A DNA stretch of 16,196 nucleotides from positions 1-16,196 of the forward strand of contig JAUVQP010000014.1 in assembly GCA_030598075.1 (NCBI GenBank). Reading direction: 5' to 3'. The notes under the pieces were generated by a model that was given only the letters and a program-made list of their open reading frames with translations, did no database searches and was not told where the DNA came from. The position numbers were made by a program, and so were the translations under genes. Of the stretch, positions 12,570-16,196 are shown in pieces (the first letter of the stretch is position 1; each line of letters begins with the position of its first letter). This DNA comes from Miltoncostaeaceae bacterium (GTDB taxonomy: Bacteria; Actinomycetota; Thermoleophilia; Miltoncostaeales; Miltoncostaeaceae).

Positions 12570-13921
12570 GCTTGGACACCGCGAGCCTGCGCGAGGCCGA
12601 TCGCCGCTTCGTCTGGCACCCGTTCACCCAGATGCGCTCGTGGTGCGCGGAGTCGCAGGTCGTGATTGCCGCCGGCGAGGGCTGCGAGCTCATCGACACG
12701 GACGGCAAGCGCTACCTGGACGGCGTGTCGTCGCTGTGGGCCAACCTGCACGGCCATCGTCACCCGCGCCTGGACGCGGCCGTGGCGGACCAGGCGGGAA
12801 AGATCTCTCACGGCACGATGCTCGGCCTGGCCAACGTCCCCGCGACCGAGTTGGCGGAGCGGCTCGTGGGCCTTGCGCCGGGCCGGCTTCAGAAGGTCTT
12901 CTACGCGGGCGACGGCGCGTGTGCGGTGGAGATCGCCGTGAAGATGGCGTTCGAGTACTGGTCGCTCCGCGGGGAGACGGGACGTGACCTCTTCCTGAAG
13001 CTGGACGAGGCGTACCACGGCGACACCATCGGCGCCGTCAGCGTCGGTGGCATCGACCTCTTTCATCGCATCTTCGGCCCCCTGCTGTTCCCGACGATCG
13101 CGGCACCCACGCCGAACGCCTACCGGCGCCCCCACGATCTGACGCCCGAGGGCTACGAGGAGCTTGCGACCGCGGCGATGGAGTCCGCCGTCGCCGAACA
13201 CGCCCGGCGGCTCGCGGCGGTGGTGATCGAGCCCCGCATCCAAGCGGCGGCCGGGATGCTGACGCACCCGCCGGGCTACCTCCGCCGCGTTCGCGAGGCC
13301 TGCGACCGCCACGACGTGCTCCTGATCGTCGACGAGGTGGCCACCGGTTTCGGCCGCACCGGACCAATGTTCTCGTGCGAGGCGGAGGGGGTGGAACCGG
13401 ATTTGATGACGCTCGGAAAGGGGCTGACCGGCGGCTACCTCACGCTCTCGGCGGTCCTGGCCAGCGATGGGGTCTACGACGCCTTCCTCGGGGAGCCGGA
13501 CGAGGGTCGGACCTTCTACCACGGGCACACCTACACCGGGAACCCGTTGGCCGCGGCCGTCGCGCTCGCCAACCTCGACGTCTTCGAGGAGGAGTCGGTG
13601 CTCGGCGGGCTGGCGCCCAAGGTCGAGGCCATGCGCCGCGGGCTCGCGGAGCGGGTCGCGCCGCACCCGCACGCGGGCGACGTCCGCCAGCTGGGGATGA
13701 TGGCCGGCATCGAGCTGGTCGCGGATCGGGCGAGCAAGGACCCATTCCCCGTGTCGCGCCAGGTCGGCAACCGCATCTGCGCCCGGGCCGTCGAGCACGG
13801 CGTCATCATGCGGCCGCTCGGGGACATCCTCGTGCTGATGCCCCCGCTGGCGACGTCGATCGAGCAGATCGAGCGACTCGTCGAGGTGACCGGCGTCTGC
13901 ATCGACGAGGAGCTGGGATGA
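12566..13921 (+). CDS. bioA: 7,8-diaminopelargonate aminotransferase BioA (Bacillus-like)
   Basis: This PLP enzyme (class III aminotransferase, 451 residues) converts 8-amino-7-oxononanoate to 7,8-diaminononanoate. The N-terminal motif is WHPFTQM; E. coli-type enzymes have WHPYTSM. It also has LWANLHGHRHP, YHGDTIGAVSVGGIDLFHRI, the cofactor segment IVDEVATGFGRTG, and the Schiff-base lysine in TLGKGLTGGYL. HGHTYTGNPLA replaces the HGPTFMGNPLA of E. coli and Mycobacterium. The phosphate-binding stretch reads AGDGACAVE where E. coli has ADSGSVAVE. These differences resemble, from memory, the Bacillus subtilis enzyme, which takes its amino group from lysine rather than SAM. The GTG start overlaps the bioB stop, with GGAGG 8 nt upstream. 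Confidence 0.94.
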   Translation: MSLDTASLREADRRFVWHPFTQMRSWCAESQVVIAAGEGCELIDTDGKRYLDGVSSLWANLHGHRHPRLDAAVADQAGKISHGTMLGLANVPATELAERLVGLAPGRLQKVFYAGDGACAVEIAVKMAFEYWSLRGETGRDLFLKLDEAYHGDTIGAVSVGGIDLFHRIFGPLLFPTIAAPTPNAYRRPHDLTPEGYEELATAAMESAVAEHARRLAAVVIEPRIQAAAGMLTHPPGYLRRVREACDRHDVLLIVDEVATGFGRTGPMFSCEAEGVEPDLMTLGKGLTGGYLTLSAVLASDGVYDAFLGEPDEGRTFYHGHTYTGNPLAAAVALANLDVFEEESVLGGLAPKVEAMRRGLAERVAPHPHAGDVRQLGMMAGIELVADRASKDPFPVSRQVGNRICARAVEHGVIMRPLGDILVLMPPLATSIEQIERLVEVTGVCIDEELG

Positions 13922-15099
13922 GCGCGGGGCTCGCGTGGCTCCCGGCCGCGCTGTCGGAGTTGCGCGACGCCGACCTGCTGCGCGAGTTGACCTACTGCTC
14001 GTCGTCGCCGGGACCCTGCGTGCTCCTCGGCGGTGAGGAGCACCTGCTGCTCGCCTCGAACAACTATCTTGGCCTCGCCGGCCATCCCGCTGTGCTCGCG
14101 GCGGCCCACGCGGCGATCGACGAGTACGGCGCCGGGGCCGGAGCGTCGCGGCTGGTCACCGGATCGCTGGACCTGCACCGCCGGCTGGAGCGGCGCCTCG
14201 CCGACCTGAAATCCTGCGGGGACGCCCTCGTCTTCCCGACGGGCTTCCAGGCCAACGTCGGCACCATTCCAGCGCTGGCCGGCCCCGGTGACGTCATCTT
14301 CAGCGACGAGCTCAACCACGCCAGCATCATCGACGGCTGTCGGCTTTCGCGCGCGAGTGTGGTGCGCTATCCGCACGCCGACGCGGACGCCCTCGAGGCG
14401 CTCATCCGATCCACGCCGGCGCCCAACCGCCGTCTGATCGTGAGCGATACCGTCTTCAGCATGGACGGCGACCTGGCGCCGCTGCCCGATCTCGTCGCCC
14501 TCGCCGAGCGTCACGACTGCGCGTTGATGGTGGACGAGGCCCACGCCACGGGGCTGCTCGGCGCCAACGGCGCCGGAGCCATCGAGCACTTCGGCCTTGC
14601 GGGGCGCGTGCCCGTCGTGATGGGAACGCTCTCGAAGGCCCTGGGCGCCCAGGGCGGCTACGTCGCCGGCCACACCGATCTGTGCGACTACCTGCGCACC
14701 CGCGCACGCGGGTTCGTCTTCACGACCGCCCTCGCTCCTGCCGCCGCGGCCGCCTCGCTGGCAGCGCTGGACATCGTCCGCGACGAGCCATGGCGTCGCG
14801 ATCGCGTGGGCGCCCTCGCCGCTCGACTGGGTGCCGCCGCCAAGGAGCGCGGCTTTCGCGTCCTGCCCACCCGGTCGGCGGTGGTCGGGGTCGTCATCGG
14901 GTCGCCGGGCGACGCCCTCGACGCGGCCGCGGCCTTCCGGACCGAACGCGTCTGGGCTCCGGCGATCCGGCCGCCGTCGGTCCCGGAGGGCACGTCGCGG
15001 CTGCGGCTGACCGTCATGGCCAGCCACGACGACGAGCACCTGGAGTGGGCCTTTCGGGCGCTCGACGCGGCCCGGGCGTCGGTCGGGCCGACATGCTGA
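13918..15099 (+). CDS. bioF: 8-amino-7-oxononanoate synthase BioF
   Basis: BioF is a PLP-dependent alpha-oxoamine synthase (393 residues) that condenses pimeloyl-ACP or pimeloyl-CoA with alanine, the first committed ring-building step. Family motifs in order are LASNNYLGLAGHP, GAGASRLVTGSLDLHRRLE, FPTGFQANVGTI, ELNHASIIDG, FSMDGDLAPL, MVDEAHATGLLG and GTLSKALGAQGGY with the PLP lysine. Close relatives (KBL, ALAS) share this fold, but the position between bioA and bioD settles the assignment. The ATG overlaps the bioA stop (ATGA) and GAGGAG lies 5 nt upstream. The first roughly 45 residues are more variable than the rest. Confidence 0.95.
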   Translation: MSAGLAWLPAALSELRDADLLRELTYCSSSPGPCVLLGGEEHLLLASNNYLGLAGHPAVLAAAHAAIDEYGAGAGASRLVTGSLDLHRRLERRLADLKSCGDALVFPTGFQANVGTIPALAGPGDVIFSDELNHASIIDGCRLSRASVVRYPHADADALEALIRSTPAPNRRLIVSDTVFSMDGDLAPLPDLVALAERHDCALMVDEAHATGLLGANGAGAIEHFGLAGRVPVVMGTLSKALGAQGGYVAGHTDLCDYLRTRARGFVFTTALAPAAAAASLAALDIVRDEPWRRDRVGALAARLGAAAKERGFRVLPTRSAVVGVVIGSPGDALDAAAAFRTERVWAPAIRPPSVPEGTSRLRLTVMASHDDEHLEWAFRALDAARASVGPTC

Positions 15100-15863
15100 G
15101 CGAGCCGGGCATCTTCGTGACCGGAACGGACACCGGTTGCGGCAAGACCGTGGTCGCCGCCGCGCTCGCGCTCGCCGCCCGCTCGCAGGGGCGCAGCGTG
15201 GCTCCGCTCAAGCCGGCCCAGACGGGGGATAACGGCACGATCGTTCCCGACGCCCAGTTCGTCCAGATGGCTCTCGGCAGCGACGAGCCGTACGAGACGG
15301 TGTGTCCCTACCGCCTGCGTGTGCCGCTCGCGCCCGCGGTCGCGGGGGAGATCGAGGGCGTTCGGCTTGATCCGAGGGTGGTCGTCGACGCGTACGAGGC
15401 CTTGCGCGAGAGGTACGACTACGTCGTGGTGGAGGGCGCGGGCGGGCTGTCGGTGCCCTTCTCGCGGGGCGTGGACATGGCCGACTTGGCGACGATGCTC
15501 GGGCTGCCGGTCATCGTCGTCGTCCGCCCGAGCCTTGGCACGCTCAACCACACCACCCTGACGCTCGACGCCGCCCACCGGCGCGGGCTCCGCGTGCTCG
15601 GCGTCGTGATGAGCGGCTATCCGAGCGACCCGGGCCTTGACGCCCTCACCAACCCGCGCGAGTTGGCGCGACTCTCGCCGGTCCCTCTGCTCGGCGTCCT
15701 TCCCTTCGATGACGAGATCGACACCGAGGGTGGACGGCTTGGCCGCATCGTCGAGGACGGGCCGCGGGCGCTCGACCCGCTGCTTGGAGGAACCTTCTCG
15801 CCGTCTCGGTTTCGCCGCGAGACCGAGCGACGGTTGGCCGCGGCGATCGCCGAGCTCGGATGA
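15093..15863 (+). CDS. bioD: dethiobiotin synthetase BioD
   Basis: BioD (256 residues) uses CO2 and ATP to close the ureido ring of dethiobiotin from diaminononanoate. The P-loop is GTDTGCGKT (11-19), K40 in LKPAQTG is the expected substrate lysine, and VEGAGG (113-118) is the conserved glycine-rich loop. Later PVIVVVRPSLGTLNHT matches the nucleotide-proximal strand of the family. The ATG lies 7 nt inside the end of bioF. Length is slightly above the usual 220-240. Confidence 0.95.
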   Translation: MLSEPGIFVTGTDTGCGKTVVAAALALAARSQGRSVAPLKPAQTGDNGTIVPDAQFVQMALGSDEPYETVCPYRLRVPLAPAVAGEIEGVRLDPRVVVDAYEALRERYDYVVVEGAGGLSVPFSRGVDMADLATMLGLPVIVVVRPSLGTLNHTTLTLDAAHRRGLRVLGVVMSGYPSDPGLDALTNPRELARLSPVPLLGVLPFDDEIDTEGGRLGRIVEDGPRALDPLLGGTFSPSRFRRETERRLAAAIAELG

Positions 15864-16196
15864 GGGATCGCGGGGTCGGCGAGCGCCGGCGGGCGGTCTT
15901 GGCGGCGTTGGCGGCCGCTCGCGGCCGGGCCGTGAGCGGCGAGTACCTCGCCGACCGCCTCGGATGCTCGCGCGCCTCCATACACAGGCACGTCGAGGCG
16001 CTTCGTCACCGGGGCATGCCGATTCTTGGCGCGCCGGACGGGTACGTCCTCGCCGCCGATGCGGATCTGGTGCTCGCGGCGGAGGTCGAGGCGCGCCTTG
16101 CTCCGCCGCTCGACGGCCCGGTGCTCTGGGCTACCGAGACGGGATCGACCAACGACGACGCGTCGGCGCGAGCTCGCCGAGGGGCGCGGGAGGGCC
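15860..16196 (+). CDS. birA: biotin-protein ligase/repressor BirA (5' part)
   Basis: ATG at 15860 overlaps the bioD stop (ATGA). The frame stays open to the window edge, giving 112 residues; the rest of the ligase domain lies outside. Residues about 10-65 form a winged helix: SGEYLADRLGCSRASIHRHV resembles the E. coli BirA recognition helix region (SGEQLGETLGMSRAAINKHI), and GAPDGYVL fits the wing. The catalytic domain then begins with WATETGSTNDDA, containing the STN motif seen at the start of ligase domains. The protein is therefore bifunctional: it biotinylates carrier proteins such as acyl-CoA carboxylase subunits and, as biotinyl-AMP-bound dimer, can repress biotin genes. Being last in the bio operon implies autoregulation. 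Confidence 0.93.
   Translation, partial: MRDRGVGERRRAVLAALAAARGRAVSGEYLADRLGCSRASIHRHVEALRHRGMPILGAPDGYVLAADADLVLAAEVEARLAPPLDGPVLWATETGSTNDDASARARRGAREG

Noticed and set aside
12479..13798. 439-codon minus-strand frame opposite bioA
   Set aside because: Composition typical of antisense to GC-rich genes, and bioA is unambiguous on the other strand.
13531..15039. 502-codon minus-strand frame opposite bioF
   Set aside because: No recognisable domain and it crosses the bioA-bioF junction, where the plus-strand genes have textbook motifs.
1..16196. CRISPR arrays, insertion sequences, phage or toxin-antitoxin genes
   Set aside because: Reading both strands, I found no regularly spaced repeats, transposase-like frames, target duplications or known mobile-element motifs. 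The tRNA-Arg gene shows no partial 3'-end duplication nearby that would mark an integration site.

Overview
This looks like chromosomal housekeeping DNA from a very GC-rich bacterium, probably an actinobacterium outside the best-known classes (Thermoleophilia or Rubrobacter-like would fit). The evidence is the extreme GC third-position bias, many GTG starts, stop-start overlaps of the GTGA/ATGA type, several apparently leaderless genes with a TANNNT -10 box 7-9 nt before the start codon, a MutS2 homologue (rare in Streptomyces and Mycobacterium), and a BioA that resembles the Bacillus type more than the E. coli/Mycobacterium type. The lineage is an inference. No CRISPR array, insertion sequence, phage gene or defence island is visible.

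Layout. Positions 1-150 hold the end of a membrane-protein gene. A perfect hairpin (276-295) lies between it and a convergent CPA1-type Na+/H+ antiporter gene (295-1563, minus). Divergent from the antiporter come a UPF0173-like metallo-beta-lactamase-fold hydrolase (1677-2390), an AI-2E/PerM-family membrane protein (2463-3587) and mutS2 (3612-6014). A small unrecognised protein (6180-6542, minus) is divergent from an unusually long nitroreductase-fold protein (6751-7761), which is followed by an intrinsic terminator and a tRNA-Arg(UCU) gene (7872-7944).

From 7992 to 10931 the minus strand carries a compact molybdate (or tungstate) uptake operon: a helix-turn-helix/TOBE regulator, then modA (periplasmic binding lipoprotein), modB (permease) and modC (ATPase), each overlapping the next. 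A DUF1269-type glycine-zipper protein (11021-11518) is divergent from the regulator.

From 11580 to the window edge is a biotin operon in the order bioB-bioA-bioF-bioD-birA, with four consecutive 4-7 nt overlaps. BioF, BioA, BioD and BioB together convert pimeloyl-thioester to biotin. BirA attaches biotin to carrier proteins and, because it keeps its N-terminal winged helix, probably also represses the operon. A 31-bp dyad covering the bioB -10 region is the best operator candidate. No gene for pimelate synthesis (bioC, bioH, bioW, bioI) is present here.

The most notable points are the candidate BirA operator, the Bacillus-like (possibly lysine-using) BioA, the oversized nitroreductase with a hairpin at the start of its leader, and the repeated leaderless promoter signature. 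I found nothing that justifies claiming a wholly new system.
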